From JBKBKC01 sp046294265 (GTDB lineage: Bacteria; Pseudomonadota; Alphaproteobacteria; Rhodobacterales; Rhodobacteraceae): a stretch of 64,000 nt of DNA. The stretch is from contig JBKBKC010000011.1 in assembly GCA_046294265.1 (NCBI GenBank), positions 62,001-126,000 of the forward strand, given 5' to 3'. This document shows, in pieces, positions 50,465 to 60,640 of the stretch. Both the position numbers and the translations under genes were made by a program. The stretch's first letter is position 1. The number at the start of each line of letters is the position of its first letter. The notes beneath the pieces were generated by a model, which was not told where the DNA came from, made no database searches, and worked only from the letters and a program-made list of their open reading frames with translations.

Positions 50465-53400
50465 TCAGCCGACCCCGATTCCAGCCTTGTCGAGCGCCGC
50501 GGCGAGCTTTGCCGCGACATCTGGCGGCGCGAACTCACCGTCAGCGAACTCCACTGCCACCCGGAACCGAAGCGTGAGATTACCCGCCGCGGCCAGCACG
50601 TCGCCCATGCCTTCCACGAGCTCAGTAAGCTGGCTGCTGTCGAGGACGGCTTCGCGGAACGCCGCCTTCGGCTTGGGCCCTGGGGCCTGGTCTTCCGCGA
50701 ACTCTTGCTGCTTCGCCTCGCCGTTGGCTTTTGGCGCTTCAGGCAAGCCGATCTGGACGGCAGCGGCTTCATGCGGTTGGCAAGGCCACGCCACGCCCCC
50801 AGGGATCACTCGGATAAAGCCGGAGTTCATCGCCGCGGTAACCGCAGTCTCAACAAGCTTCCAAGGCAGCGAGATGACCCCGCGCTGAGCAGCCAATGCC
50901 TGCTCGATCGAATGTACCGAGGCCTTGCCATCGGTCCATGCATCCGGGAGCGCTTCCGGCGTCAGCGAGGACACACTGATGGGATCCGGCGGTGCCCGCA
51001 GGACCGCCGTCTTCGAGACGATGCCGACGGGCGGCGTATCTCCCCAGACCGAAGCCGCGCCACTGGTGATCCAGACGGTCCCGTTCTTCACGGCCGCACT
51101 CACCGCGTCCAGTACCTTCGCCTCCGGGCATCGCGGGATCGGCTTCTGTTCCGTCCAGCCCTCATCCGGATGGTCGATGGTGAGGGTATGGCCATCGAAG
51201 TAGGAAACCAAGTCAGCGATCTTCAGGCCGTTCTTCCAGTCGAGCCCTTCCAGCTTCCCTGGCGCCAGCAGAGACGGGTCCAGGGCATCCAGGACAGCCG
51301 CACTGTTCTGCACGGCCTCGAGCGCATCATCAGCGAGAGCGGCCTCATCGATCGGCATGCGCCACCATGTCCGCGCACTGCCGTCAGGCCGTGGCAACGA
51401 CAGCACATACAGTCCTTGTCCACAGCCATTGGAAACCGTGTCCAGCAGGTCCTTGCGTCGAAGCATCTTCGGCAGCTTCGGCCGCTCCGCGAAGGCGCCG
51501 ACAATAGTCTTCACCCTCCGCCGATCTTCGTCCTCGCGCCACAGGTCGAATCCGCTGGTCGATCCCGGCAAGATCGCGTCAGGTGTAAGGGGCAGGTCGG
51601 TGATGCGGGACTTAGCATCCTCTTTGATTGTCTGGAACAGAGGCTTAGTGGTGTCCACCGTCACCTTGAAGGCGTGCACCACGTCATCCGTGCCGCGGGT
51701 GACGACGATGCAGTAGGCCTGACGGACCGCGCCAGCGATGTCCTTCTTCGAGCCCATGATCTCGCTGTCCAACTTCGACGAGCGCACAGGATCGATGGGC
51801 TGGCCGGACAAGAGGCTCTTCACCTCAAGCCAGGCGAGATGGTCCTTGACCTTCTCTTGGGCGATAGCAAGGCCGCTGCGATCGGGAGCGGCGATGACAA
51901 TGGCGTTCTTGGCAGCGCGGGGATTCTGTGGCCCCGTCACCTCCTCACAGAAACGGACTGCCAGCGCCGAGGGTTTGCCGGACTCAGACTGCGCACTCGG
52001 GCCGAGGATGACGTAGCGGAATTCGCCGTCGCTCGGCACTTGATCCGCACCGGTCGGCAGCTTGTGCACCTTGGCGCCAAGCGCCGTGGCACCGGCATCG
52101 AGCCATTTGGCAGCCTTGATCTCATCGAGGAGCATGTCATCCACGGCTGTCTTGGGGACGCGGTTGACCTTCGCCTCATCGTGCATCTGCTTCAGGTTCG
52201 GCTGAAAGCCGAGTCGCCAAGTCTTCGGCAGGCCGCGGCTACCATCCGGCCGCTTATCGGCGCTCTCCAGGTGAACCTCATCGAGGAACCAGGACCGCTC
52301 CGCCCAAGCCTGGATTCCCTTCTCCAACGCGATCCGGTCGGGTTTGGCCGCCCCGGTCAGGGCGTACAGGTCGGTGATCCTTGCGTGGTTCGGGCCCTGC
52401 GGCTGGGAGTGCAAGAAGGTGCCTATGACCGCCTGCTCAACCTCGCGACTGGCCAGTGCCGGTAGCTGATCCTGCGCCTCGCGTGCAAAGCGCAACTCAC
52501 CCTGCAGGATGGCGACCCAGTCCATCGGCTGACCATCTACGCCATCGAGCCGTGCCACCCCGGCCAAATCCCCAAGCGCAGAGGAGAGCTTCTCCTCGCC
52601 GTTCTTCGCCAGCAGGATCGAGGCCCCGGCGAGGGGCGCGGTATCCCACGGTTCCGCATCGCGGAGCGCAACGGCGAAGGTGCGCAAAACGCCACGGGTA
52701 CGCTGGAACAGCGGTAGGCCGCTCGTCCAGCGGGTATAGAACACCTCCATTATGGCCGGATCAAAGGGGAAGCTGGCGAGGTACTGCTTCTCGCGCTCGT
52801 CGCGCTGCTTCGGCGTCTTCGCGAACTCCGGATCCAGCGCCGAGAGCGCCTTCACCACCGCCTGAACATTCGGCTTGAAGGCGTTCGGATCCTTGGTCGT
52901 CTCCGGGTCCAGAAGGCGGCGACGCAGGATCTCGGCAACGTCGTCCTTGCCGACTGGCATGAAAGGCTCATCTTCCTTTCGTCCCATGATGTTCGCCATG
53001 TCCGAAAGAAGCTGTCGGCCGAAGGCGTCGTCGCGCTTCGGATCGCTGGCAAGCAACGACACGATCAGGGACGCCGTGTTCACCTTCGAGACGGCCTGAG
53101 TGAGCGACTGGAGAAAGTTTAGGAACTGCTCACGGAACTGCTGGCCCGTCACCGGGTCCTTCGCCTTCTCGCCGGCGTACATCAGCACTTCGTCGAAGAG
53201 GATCAGCGTCGCCAGGCCCTCCTTGCCCGGCATCTGCAACACCTTCTCAATGAGCAGGTCCCGCGGCGGCGAGTCGCGCTCAGCGTCCTTGCCGTCAGCG
53301 TGGATTGCGCACAGGCCGTCTGCACCAGCCAACTGGAAGGCGATGACGCTCCAGGGGTGCTTCAGCATCCGCTCCTCGCCCGAGGGGCTGAGGACCGGGA

Positions 53401-53833
53401 TGCCGGCTTCGACGTCCAGCTTGTCGAAGCAGACGGCCGCGATGCGGGCCTTTGGCGGCTCACCGCCCATCGCCGCCTTGAACTCCTGCACCGCGGGCAA
53501 GCTGGGCAGCGCTGCCGGGTCGCGGAACATATGCGTCAGCGTGACCAGTGTGTGGGTCTTGCCGCCGCCATAGGTGAGTTCAAGCTGACGTATTGCCTTG
53601 TCACTTTTCCCGCGCAGTCGCTCCGCAGTTGCCGCAGCGATGTCACGTTGGGCACTGGTTGCATAGCTGAGCGAGAAGAACTTCTCGGGGTTCTCATAGA
53701 TCGGTCGCTTGCCGGTGTGGTTGACCACATCGAACAGGTCGGCGGCGAACTCCTGCAATGAGAGCGCGCCCGTCCGAACATCATCTCGGACGCGAACGAT
53801 TTGGCTCCAGGGTTTTGCGGCAGTGCCAGACAT
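50465..53833 (-). CDS. DUF499 ATPase of a helicase-methyltransferase-ATPase defence-type operon
   Basis: The 1122-residue protein is a large AAA-like ATPase of the DUF499 type. It starts MSGTAAKPWSQIVRVRDDVRTGALSLQEFAADLFDVV. Walker A is TYGGGKTHTLV (Gly89-Gly-Gly-Lys92-Thr), and Walker B is probably TLILFDEVLMYAGEKA near residue 210, followed by a sensor-like SLIVSLLASDPKRDD. The rest is mixed alpha/beta with WRMPIDEAALADDALEAV and a Pro-rich linker before a C-terminal domain. DUF499 ATPases are repeatedly found beside DUF1156 methyltransferases and large helicases in predicted antiviral loci. It is the last gene of the operon, 18 nt after the methyltransferase. Confidence 0.85.
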   Translation of the reverse strand: MSGTAAKPWSQIVRVRDDVRTGALSLQEFAADLFDVVNHTGKRPIYENPEKFFSLSYATSAQRDIAAATAERLRGKSDKAIRQLELTYGGGKTHTLVTLTHMFRDPAALPSLPAVQEFKAAMGGEPPKARIAAVCFDKLDVEAGIPVLSPSGEERMLKHPWSVIAFQLAGADGLCAIHADGKDAERDSPPRDLLIEKVLQMPGKEGLATLILFDEVLMYAGEKAKDPVTGQQFREQFLNFLQSLTQAVSKVNTASLIVSLLASDPKRDDAFGRQLLSDMANIMGRKEDEPFMPVGKDDVAEILRRRLLDPETTKDPNAFKPNVQAVVKALSALDPEFAKTPKQRDEREKQYLASFPFDPAIMEVFYTRWTSGLPLFQRTRGVLRTFAVALRDAEPWDTAPLAGASILLAKNGEEKLSSALGDLAGVARLDGVDGQPMDWVAILQGELRFAREAQDQLPALASREVEQAVIGTFLHSQPQGPNHARITDLYALTGAAKPDRIALEKGIQAWAERSWFLDEVHLESADKRPDGSRGLPKTWRLGFQPNLKQMHDEAKVNRVPKTAVDDMLLDEIKAAKWLDAGATALGAKVHKLPTGADQVPSDGEFRYVILGPSAQSESGKPSALAVRFCEEVTGPQNPRAAKNAIVIAAPDRSGLAIAQEKVKDHLAWLEVKSLLSGQPIDPVRSSKLDSEIMGSKKDIAGAVRQAYCIVVTRGTDDVVHAFKVTVDTTKPLFQTIKEDAKSRITDLPLTPDAILPGSTSGFDLWREDEDRRRVKTIVGAFAERPKLPKMLRRKDLLDTVSNGCGQGLYVLSLPRPDGSARTWWRMPIDEAALADDALEAVQNSAAVLDALDPSLLAPGKLEGLDWKNGLKIADLVSYFDGHTLTIDHPDEGWTEQKPIPRCPEAKVLDAVSAAVKNGTVWITSGAASVWGDTPPVGIVSKTAVLRAPPDPISVSSLTPEALPDAWTDGKASVHSIEQALAAQRGVISLPWKLVETAVTAAMNSGFIRVIPGGVAWPCQPHEAAAVQIGLPEAPKANGEAKQQEFAEDQAPGPKPKAAFREAVLDSSQLTELVEGMGDVLAAAGNLTLRFRVAVEFADGEFAPPDVAAKLAAALDKAGIGVG

Positions 53834-53851
53834 TGTTGTTCTCCCGTTCGA

Positions 53852-56800
53852 TCAGAGAAGTAGCGACTGGGCCGGCGAAGACACGCCGGCGCGGGACCGC
53901 AGGTGGTTGCTGATGGATTCGAGGATCGGGGCCTCGTCGCCTTTTCCGTCGCGATTGGCGAGCTCGATGAGAGCCTGGATGAGCAGCGCGAAAAGCGCAT
54001 CGCGCGCCAGCCCGGCCTGATCGAGGAAAGCGTTCACTTTCGTGACGTCACCGGCCTTCCAGAGCTGCATCAGGCGATGCGCCCGGTCGATCAGAGGCAC
54101 AGGGCGACCGCCAATGCCTTCGAGGCCAAGGGGCTTGCGCTTGCGCTGGTCCCAGCGCCGCAGTCGGACCTTGCTGCCCGTGCCTTCGCTCTCAGGTGCC
54201 TCATCCGCCTCGGCGCCGTCTTCATCCTCGTCATCTTCGACGACCTCGGCATTCCCGCCTGTGCGGGCAAGTATCTCGTAACGATCGGCAAGCTCGGCGT
54301 CGGAGAGACCGCATGACATCGCATAAAGGATACAGCCGCCGATCGGCGCTTCCGCCATCCCGAAGCTGTCGCGGTGAAGGATGTAGTAGGTGGTGACGTC
54401 GTCGAGGCCGCCGGGATCGTCGCCCCCGGTCTCGGAGGGCTTCAGCACTCTGCCGACAGCGAACTCGACGACCAGCCGGCGAACCTCGCGCAGGAACTCT
54501 GCCACTGGCAGCGGCTCGGGCTGGCCGGTTGTGGAGGTCTCGCGACGCACCACCGGGTGACGACTGTAGGCTTCCAGTGCCGGGCCGGTGGCGGCCCAGA
54601 CGAAGTCTGGCCCCCGGATGCCCGCATCCCAGAAGCGATGCATCTGCGTGCGAATCTTCTCGCGCATCTCCTCCAGCACCGGGGCCGCGAAGCCAGGGCG
54701 TGCAGTAGAGGGACGCTTTCGGCATACCAGCCAAACCGACGAAGATAGAGCTGCGGACGACTGGGCACGCGTGCGATTACCCATTTCAGTCTGAATCGGA
54801 AGGCTTCCATCAACTACAAAGCCTGCCCTGATCAATGCTCCAACGAGAGTCTCCCATGCATCCGGACTCTTGTTGGCAAATACGATAACGAGGATGCCAT
54901 TTGGCCGCAGAGCGGTGTGACACCTGCGAAACACCGCAGCCATCCCATCTTCGAAATTCTTTTTTGATGCGGCCTTGTCTCCTCCGAAGCGACTAGCGTC
55001 GTCAATTAGCTCACCATCGGCTTCTTCGTGGTCCCACTTTGGCCCGATAGGCAAGGCGAAAGCATCATCTACCTCTTCAGATATCCCCTTAATGCTCCGT
55101 CGAAGCCAAATGTAGAAGAAGTCCATAAGATCAGAGTAAGGAATCGCATCGTAATACGGTGGGTCTGTGATGATTGCATCGTATTCACCCGAAATCGCTA
55201 GCGCGCTAGCGCGATCAACTTTAGGTCGTATCTGTCCACTTCCGGCGCTTGCAGTGTGCTCAGCGCATTTCGCCACCCACTCTATCTGCCCCGAGAACGA
55301 TCCTGTTGAGTCTCCGGTCGGGCAGGATTCCGAGAAATCCCAGCTGATCGGCAGGCGATAGCCACTGAAAGTGTTCGCGATCTTCTCGTAGCCAACATCC
55401 CAGTGCGTTATGCTGCTACTACGGTCAGCAATCCGATCAACGGCCATCGCAAGCAATGCCCATATTCCTTCATGCCAATCGTTCGAGTAACCTAGTGTTT
55501 TGAGCTCATTCGGCACCTTCCTCACAATCTTCACGAAGGTTGCCAGGGTAATCAACTGCCTTGACGTGAAGATGTCAGTCCAACGAGTGAGCCCATACTG
55601 TGGGGGAGTGAATGGGGATCCTCCACCCGTTCGGCTGCCTCCAACTGGAATCTCCTCAATAGGTACGGAAAATGGTATCGCCGCGAAGGCTTCCGCCACT
55701 TCTTCCTGACGACAAATGGAGGCGGCAATCTCTGTGTCAGTCGGGCGGCGATACTCTTTTCCGCTCACCCCATCTACAACAACGGCTGTCATTACCGCGC
55801 CAAGATTGCCGCGTGTTGCTTCGTACCTGATGTCATCTTTTTTGTTTAGAGCATTGCAACAAGGACATGCGACGCTCGAACCTGACATGGTGCCGCCACC
55901 GACCACCTTATCAGCGGCCTTGCGTTGTGCTGCGTTGCCAATGGGCACTGGCACATCTGCCCTTATGGTGAAGTCAACACCATCACGGGCGGCATTCACG
56001 GCCATTTCAAGAACGACTCGTTTGCTTTCCTTTTTGCATAGCCACCGCGTTTTCAGCAGCGGAATGGTCGCTCGACATGACTTGCATGGTACTGTTCTTG
56101 CCCAAAGATAAGCCACCGTTGGCTTTGCGATCCAACGCGGCGTTCTCGGGTCCTGCAGGTCAGCTGCGCTCAGGCCCGCATTTAGTGACGCAACTGCATC
56201 TTCCATCGGCACATCGTGCGGAAGCAGGTGCAACGGCTTGGGCTCGACCTCTGTCGCAGGGTCCAGACTTTGCCACTGCGCATAGGTCGGGTAGCGCTCT
56301 GCCAGTTCACTCCGCGCTTCTTCGAGAACCCAAAGGCCCCAGGCGCGGACCTGCCAGCCCAGTCCGGCCCGCTCCCACGGGTGATCCGCATCGTCCAGCA
56401 GATCCTTTTCGACCGCCTCGCCCCGGCCATGCGCAGTCATGCGGGCCACGGCCTGATCAAGCCATCGCCCCTTGAGGCCCTGTGCCTTCAGGAAGGACGT
56501 CGCGAAGGCGGGATCTCGCAGGGCGTGTGCCGGCAAGGGCATCGTTTGGCCGGAGAGGCGCTGCGGATACTCCAGCGTGCATTTCAGGATGAACCAGGCC
56601 ACCGGATTGATATCGTTCGCCACCACCTCGCAGCCGAGCCGCATGGCCTCCAGCGGGATTGCCCCTCCGCCTGCAAAGGGATCAAGGACGCGCGGAGCCC
56701 GGCCACCGTGGGCAGCACGGATCTGCTCCCGAAACCACGCCATGTCCGGCACGTTCTCCTGACCCCACCAGAGAACACCTCCATCGCCCTCGACTTTCGT

Positions 56801-57073
56801 CGAGTCGACCTTCTTGCCTGCTTCGGCTTTTGTTTGCTTCTTTAGCTTCAGTGATCCGCCAAGCCGTCGCACGAGGGTTCTGCGTGCCTCGTCGTCGCCA
56901 GGGTCCGGTAGAAGTGCTGCGGCAATCGCTGCCCGAGACGCTGCAAGAGGTCGCCGTGCTGGCCAAAGGTGAAGCGTCGAGATGTGGCCATGCCGCATGT
57001 TCTTTTCATGCAAAGAGGCAGCGGACGCTTGGCGCAACGGAAATGCTGTTTCAATAAGTCTCTTGTCAGCCAT
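53852..57073 (-). CDS. DUF1156 DNA adenine methyltransferase
   Basis: The 1073-residue protein starts MADKRLIETAFPLRQASAASLHEKNMRHGHISTLHLWPARRPLAASRA, the DUF1156 N-terminal signature. The SAM-binding motif I is VLDPFAGGGAIPLEAMRLG (131-143), followed by NDINPVAW. The catalytic motif IV is ITDPPYYDAIPYSDL near residue 636, which implies amino-methylation, most likely N6-adenine. Two Cys pairs between them (CKSCRATIPLLKTRWLC and CPCCNALNK) suggest zinc ribbons. The middle of the gene (about 54.8-56.1 kb) is visibly richer in A/T than its ends. The start lies 6 nt after the helicase stop. It probably marks host DNA as self. Confidence 0.9.
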   Translation of the reverse strand: MADKRLIETAFPLRQASAASLHEKNMRHGHISTLHLWPARRPLAASRAAIAAALLPDPGDDEARRTLVRRLGGSLKLKKQTKAEAGKKVDSTKVEGDGGVLWWGQENVPDMAWFREQIRAAHGGRAPRVLDPFAGGGAIPLEAMRLGCEVVANDINPVAWFILKCTLEYPQRLSGQTMPLPAHALRDPAFATSFLKAQGLKGRWLDQAVARMTAHGRGEAVEKDLLDDADHPWERAGLGWQVRAWGLWVLEEARSELAERYPTYAQWQSLDPATEVEPKPLHLLPHDVPMEDAVASLNAGLSAADLQDPRTPRWIAKPTVAYLWARTVPCKSCRATIPLLKTRWLCKKESKRVVLEMAVNAARDGVDFTIRADVPVPIGNAAQRKAADKVVGGGTMSGSSVACPCCNALNKKDDIRYEATRGNLGAVMTAVVVDGVSGKEYRRPTDTEIAASICRQEEVAEAFAAIPFSVPIEEIPVGGSRTGGGSPFTPPQYGLTRWTDIFTSRQLITLATFVKIVRKVPNELKTLGYSNDWHEGIWALLAMAVDRIADRSSSITHWDVGYEKIANTFSGYRLPISWDFSESCPTGDSTGSFSGQIEWVAKCAEHTASAGSGQIRPKVDRASALAISGEYDAIITDPPYYDAIPYSDLMDFFYIWLRRSIKGISEEVDDAFALPIGPKWDHEEADGELIDDASRFGGDKAASKKNFEDGMAAVFRRCHTALRPNGILVIVFANKSPDAWETLVGALIRAGFVVDGSLPIQTEMGNRTRAQSSAALSSSVWLVCRKRPSTARPGFAAPVLEEMREKIRTQMHRFWDAGIRGPDFVWAATGPALEAYSRHPVVRRETSTTGQPEPLPVAEFLREVRRLVVEFAVGRVLKPSETGGDDPGGLDDVTTYYILHRDSFGMAEAPIGGCILYAMSCGLSDAELADRYEILARTGGNAEVVEDDEDEDGAEADEAPESEGTGSKVRLRRWDQRKRKPLGLEGIGGRPVPLIDRAHRLMQLWKAGDVTKVNAFLDQAGLARDALFALLIQALIELANRDGKGDEAPILESISNHLRSRAGVSSPAQSLLL

Positions 57074-57079
57074 TCTTCA

Positions 57080-60000
57080 TCAGTCCTTCTCGGCCTTGGC
57101 GCGGATATCCCCGGCCGTGAATGTCATCCCGCCCTTTGCTGCGCCCAGCAAACGGGTAAATGGATCCTGAACCCGAAGCAGTATCGGCTTCGGTGTCGCG
57201 CAGTCGAGTACAACATAGAGCCAGTAACGTTCGCCGAGATTTGCGGCTTTGGCCCATTCGTTCTGGGTCATGAAGACCTCGCCACGATCGGCGCGCCCCT
57301 TCACCTCAATGCAACGAACCGCGTCAGCCGGACGCGCGGAAAGCAGGTCGAAGCCGGGGAAGTCCGACAGGCCGGCAGCACGTGCGCGCGCTGCGGTCGA
57401 GACATCACGCACGCGGGCAGCGGCGCTCTCCTCATGCGCCATCGCCAGCTTCACTGCGACGGCCTCGACCTCTGCATCGAAGCGCATCGCGTCCTCGGCA
57501 TCGATCGAAGGGACAATCAGTGCGTGTGCAATGAAGCGCACCGGCCCTAGCGCGACTTGGCTGGGCTCCGCGCGGATCGCGGCGAGGCGCGCCTCCCGCA
57601 CCTTCGACAACGCAGAATGGCGGGTCTTCACCAGTTCGAGCTGCTCGGCGGCCTGCTTCCGACCGTCCTGCGCTGCGGCGCGAAGCCGATTGCGCGCGCG
57701 CAGCAGCTCGGCGTCCTGCCGGTTGAAGCCGGCCTTCACCAGGTCCAGGCGCTGAGGCAGATCGGCCTCGATCGCGTCGCGGTGCAAGGCCACCAGGCTC
57801 GCGCCCGCCACATCGTTCAGCCATTCGCCAGCCTCGCGGAGCAGCCGGAGGCATTCGCGACCGACCGGATATGCCCCGGGCTTCACACCCGTCGCACCGC
57901 GCAGCAGGAGAAGCCGTTCGACCGGGCATTCCATTATCGTGCCATCGGCCTCCTGCCGAAGGCCAACCAAGCGGTGCTCCAGCACATCCTCACCACCGGG
58001 ACCGCGGCGTAGGATGGTGAGCGTCGCCATGTGGAAAAGCGACGCTTCCTTCGCGTGAGGGTCCACGAAGGCAGCACCACGCAGAGCATCTGGACCAAAG
58101 CGTTCCTGGACCTCGCCCGAGATCGCGTCGAACACCGGCTCACCGGGGTGAAGCCAGATCGCGTCCTCGCCGAAGGCGGGGCGACGAACCATCAGGCGTT
58201 GGCGCGCCGCAGACGGGTAGATCTCGATCTCCGGCGCAATGGCGTCCATCGCGCCCTGGCGCTTCACGGTGAAGCGGAACCCTGAAGCGGCATCGCCCTG
58301 CATACCAAGACCCAGCAGGGGCGCAGAGAGCTCGACGAGCCGTTGGACGTAGCCGGGCATGAGCCTGAGGTAGCGCTCACGCTCAATATCCTCGCGCATC
58401 GCCGGCAGACTGGCCTTCACCTCTCCGCCCGGCCCGAACAGCGCGTGTTCCTTCGCCTCGATGGCGCGGACCTGCTCAATGGTCAGAGCTCCTTCAATGC
58501 CATCGGCGACATCCTCGCCACGGATGGCAGCGTCCAGGTAAGACTTGAGGGACACATTCTCGAACAGCCGCCCGATGACGTCGAAGACCTTGTCGGAGCC
58601 GAGCTCCTTGCGGATTGTCTCCATCTTGTCGAGCAGGGTCTTCATGACGTTGCCCTCACGCGTCTTCCACGCGACCAAGTTCGCGATGTAGACAGCGTCT
58701 TTCTTCTGGCCGTACCGATGTATTCGGCCCATGCGCTGCTCGAGGCGAGCAGGATTCCAGGGCACGTCGTAGTTCACCATCAACCAGCAGAACTGGAGGT
58801 TTACGCCTTCGCCGGCAGCGTCGGTGCCGATCAGATACTTGGCGCCGCCATCCCCTATGGGCTTCCGGAAGAACTCGACTTGGCGGTCGCGCTCCACGTA
58901 GTCCATGGCGCCGTGGAGCTGCGCCACCTGGCCTGCGAAGCCGAGCCGCTCCAACTCCTCGGTAAGGAAGTTCGCGGTATCCCGATGCTCGGTGAAGACC
59001 AGCATCTTCTCCTCGGCGAAGCGCGGGTCCTTCATCGTTTCGAGGAGCCTCGAGAACTTCGAGTCGCGGCCAGCGTCGAGCAGATCCTGTGCCATCTGGC
59101 GCAAGCTAAGGACACGGTCGCGCTCCATGATCAGGTCGGCCAAGTTCTCCGTGACCAGCGCGCCTAGGGTCTCGGTTTCGCTTGCCTCGACCGCTTCAAC
59201 GCCATCGCCAGCATCGTCATCCGCCGTTGCAGCGGCGAAAAGGTCGAGCTCGTTGCTCTCGGCCTTCTTCTGCAGTTCCCGCTGAGCACGCCGCACTGCC
59301 TCGAGGCCGTTCTCCTCGATTGCCTTGATGGCCGCTGAGAGCTTGTCGGCGCGGCGGTCGAAGGAGCGCTTCAGCGCAAAGGTCGAGGAGGCAAGGCGCC
59401 TTTGGAAAACCGCCATGGCAAGTCGGGCGGCGGAGCGGTTCAGCGTGGATGCCTTGTTGTAAATGTCGCGAATGTACTTGCTGGTCTCGTCGTACAGCTC
59501 CTGCTCACTGCCTGCCCCCTGCGACAGGTCGAAGCCCAGCGTGTCGCAATTTCTTTGCGGATAAAGAGGGCTTCCGTCGAGCTTGACCATCTCCTCTTTG
59601 GTGCGGCGAATGAAGTGGCGGGCGCGGCGCTCGGCCGGGAATTCAGCCAGCGCCTCCGGCGTGCTGAGCGCGTCCGGCTCCAGCAATCGCCACAGCGCGA
59701 AATAAGGATATGGCTTCCCCATGTGCGGAGTAGCGGTGAGCAGCATGATCGACTGCGGCGCCCAGCCGAGCTGAAACTCCGGATCCTCTGAGACGATCCC
59801 CGCGAGCGCCTCTGCCATGCGGTAGCGGGCGGTCTTGCGCACTGTCATGTCGATCGGGTCGCGATCGGCCGACAGCTTATGCGCCTCGTCGAATACCACG
59901 AGGTCGTAGCCGTGGCCCGCGAGGCCGGCTTCGCGGAGCCGGGCGAAGGTGCCCTTCGAGCGAAGCGTATCGAGACTGACGATGGTGAAATCAGCGTCGG

Positions 60001-60616
60001 GCTCCATGAATGGGTTGCCCTTCGCCGCTTCACTGCCGCGGATGATGCGCGCCTGGATCCGGAACAGCGTCCGCATCTCACGCTGCCAGTTGCCGACCAG
60101 TCCGGCAGGGGGAATCACGAGTACGCGCTGGATCAGCCGCCGGGAGAGCAGTTCGCGAATCGCCAGACCGGTCATAATGGTTTTGCCCGCGCCAGCGTCA
60201 TCAGCGAGCAGAAATCGGATCGGCCAAGACTTCAGAATGCGGTCGTAGACCGCGACGCGCTGGTGCGGCAGCGGGTCAATCAGCGAGATTTCGGTGGCGA
60301 AGGTCGGGCTCGCGAGATGGCCGCAGGACAGGCGGGCGGCTTCGGCCACAGCCGCTACGGCCTCAGGATCTGCCCCAAAATCGAGTTGATGATGGCCGCC
60401 CGCGGACTGGTCGATTGTTCCCGCAGGGGCGAGTTCCTGGCACTGGAGCTCCTCAATCCTTGCCCAGGCGAGCTCGGTCGGGTCGTTCTGTCCGTTCTCC
60501 CAGCGGCTGATGGTAATCGGGGATACACCAACCAGCGCGGCGAACTCCGGCTGCTTCAGCCTCATACTACGGCGTAGCGTCTTGATCCGCTGCTGGTAGT
60601 CGAAGGGGATTGGCAT
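57080..60616 (-). CDS. XRE-SNF2 helicase with DUF3883 (PD-(D/E)XK-like) C-terminus
   Basis: The 1178-residue protein has three parts. Residues 8-57 form an XRE helix-turn-helix (KTLRRSMRLKQPEFAALVGVSPITISRWENG). Residues about 110-660 are an SNF2-type helicase with Walker A DDAGAGKTIMTG (139-150), DEAH at 243-246, TATPH, and helicase-C motifs IGTDAAGEGVNLQF and RMGRIHRYGQKKD. The C-terminus carries FPGFDLLSARPADAVRCIEVKGRADRG, where Asp and IEVK fit a PD-(D/E)XK nuclease core of the DUF3883 type. It resembles DISARM DrmD-like helicases. AGGAG precedes the ATG. It leads the operon and would translocate on, and possibly cut, invading DNA. Confidence 0.88.
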   Translation of the reverse strand: MPIPFDYQQRIKTLRRSMRLKQPEFAALVGVSPITISRWENGQNDPTELAWARIEELQCQELAPAGTIDQSAGGHHQLDFGADPEAVAAVAEAARLSCGHLASPTFATEISLIDPLPHQRVAVYDRILKSWPIRFLLADDAGAGKTIMTGLAIRELLSRRLIQRVLVIPPAGLVGNWQREMRTLFRIQARIIRGSEAAKGNPFMEPDADFTIVSLDTLRSKGTFARLREAGLAGHGYDLVVFDEAHKLSADRDPIDMTVRKTARYRMAEALAGIVSEDPEFQLGWAPQSIMLLTATPHMGKPYPYFALWRLLEPDALSTPEALAEFPAERRARHFIRRTKEEMVKLDGSPLYPQRNCDTLGFDLSQGAGSEQELYDETSKYIRDIYNKASTLNRSAARLAMAVFQRRLASSTFALKRSFDRRADKLSAAIKAIEENGLEAVRRAQRELQKKAESNELDLFAAATADDDAGDGVEAVEASETETLGALVTENLADLIMERDRVLSLRQMAQDLLDAGRDSKFSRLLETMKDPRFAEEKMLVFTEHRDTANFLTEELERLGFAGQVAQLHGAMDYVERDRQVEFFRKPIGDGGAKYLIGTDAAGEGVNLQFCWLMVNYDVPWNPARLEQRMGRIHRYGQKKDAVYIANLVAWKTREGNVMKTLLDKMETIRKELGSDKVFDVIGRLFENVSLKSYLDAAIRGEDVADGIEGALTIEQVRAIEAKEHALFGPGGEVKASLPAMREDIERERYLRLMPGYVQRLVELSAPLLGLGMQGDAASGFRFTVKRQGAMDAIAPEIEIYPSAARQRLMVRRPAFGEDAIWLHPGEPVFDAISGEVQERFGPDALRGAAFVDPHAKEASLFHMATLTILRRGPGGEDVLEHRLVGLRQEADGTIMECPVERLLLLRGATGVKPGAYPVGRECLRLLREAGEWLNDVAGASLVALHRDAIEADLPQRLDLVKAGFNRQDAELLRARNRLRAAAQDGRKQAAEQLELVKTRHSALSKVREARLAAIRAEPSQVALGPVRFIAHALIVPSIDAEDAMRFDAEVEAVAVKLAMAHEESAAARVRDVSTAARARAAGLSDFPGFDLLSARPADAVRCIEVKGRADRGEVFMTQNEWAKAANLGERYWLYVVLDCATPKPILLRVQDPFTRLLGAAKGGMTFTAGDIRAKAEKD

Positions 60617-60640
60617 AGATCGCTCCTAGCTCGGAGTTGA

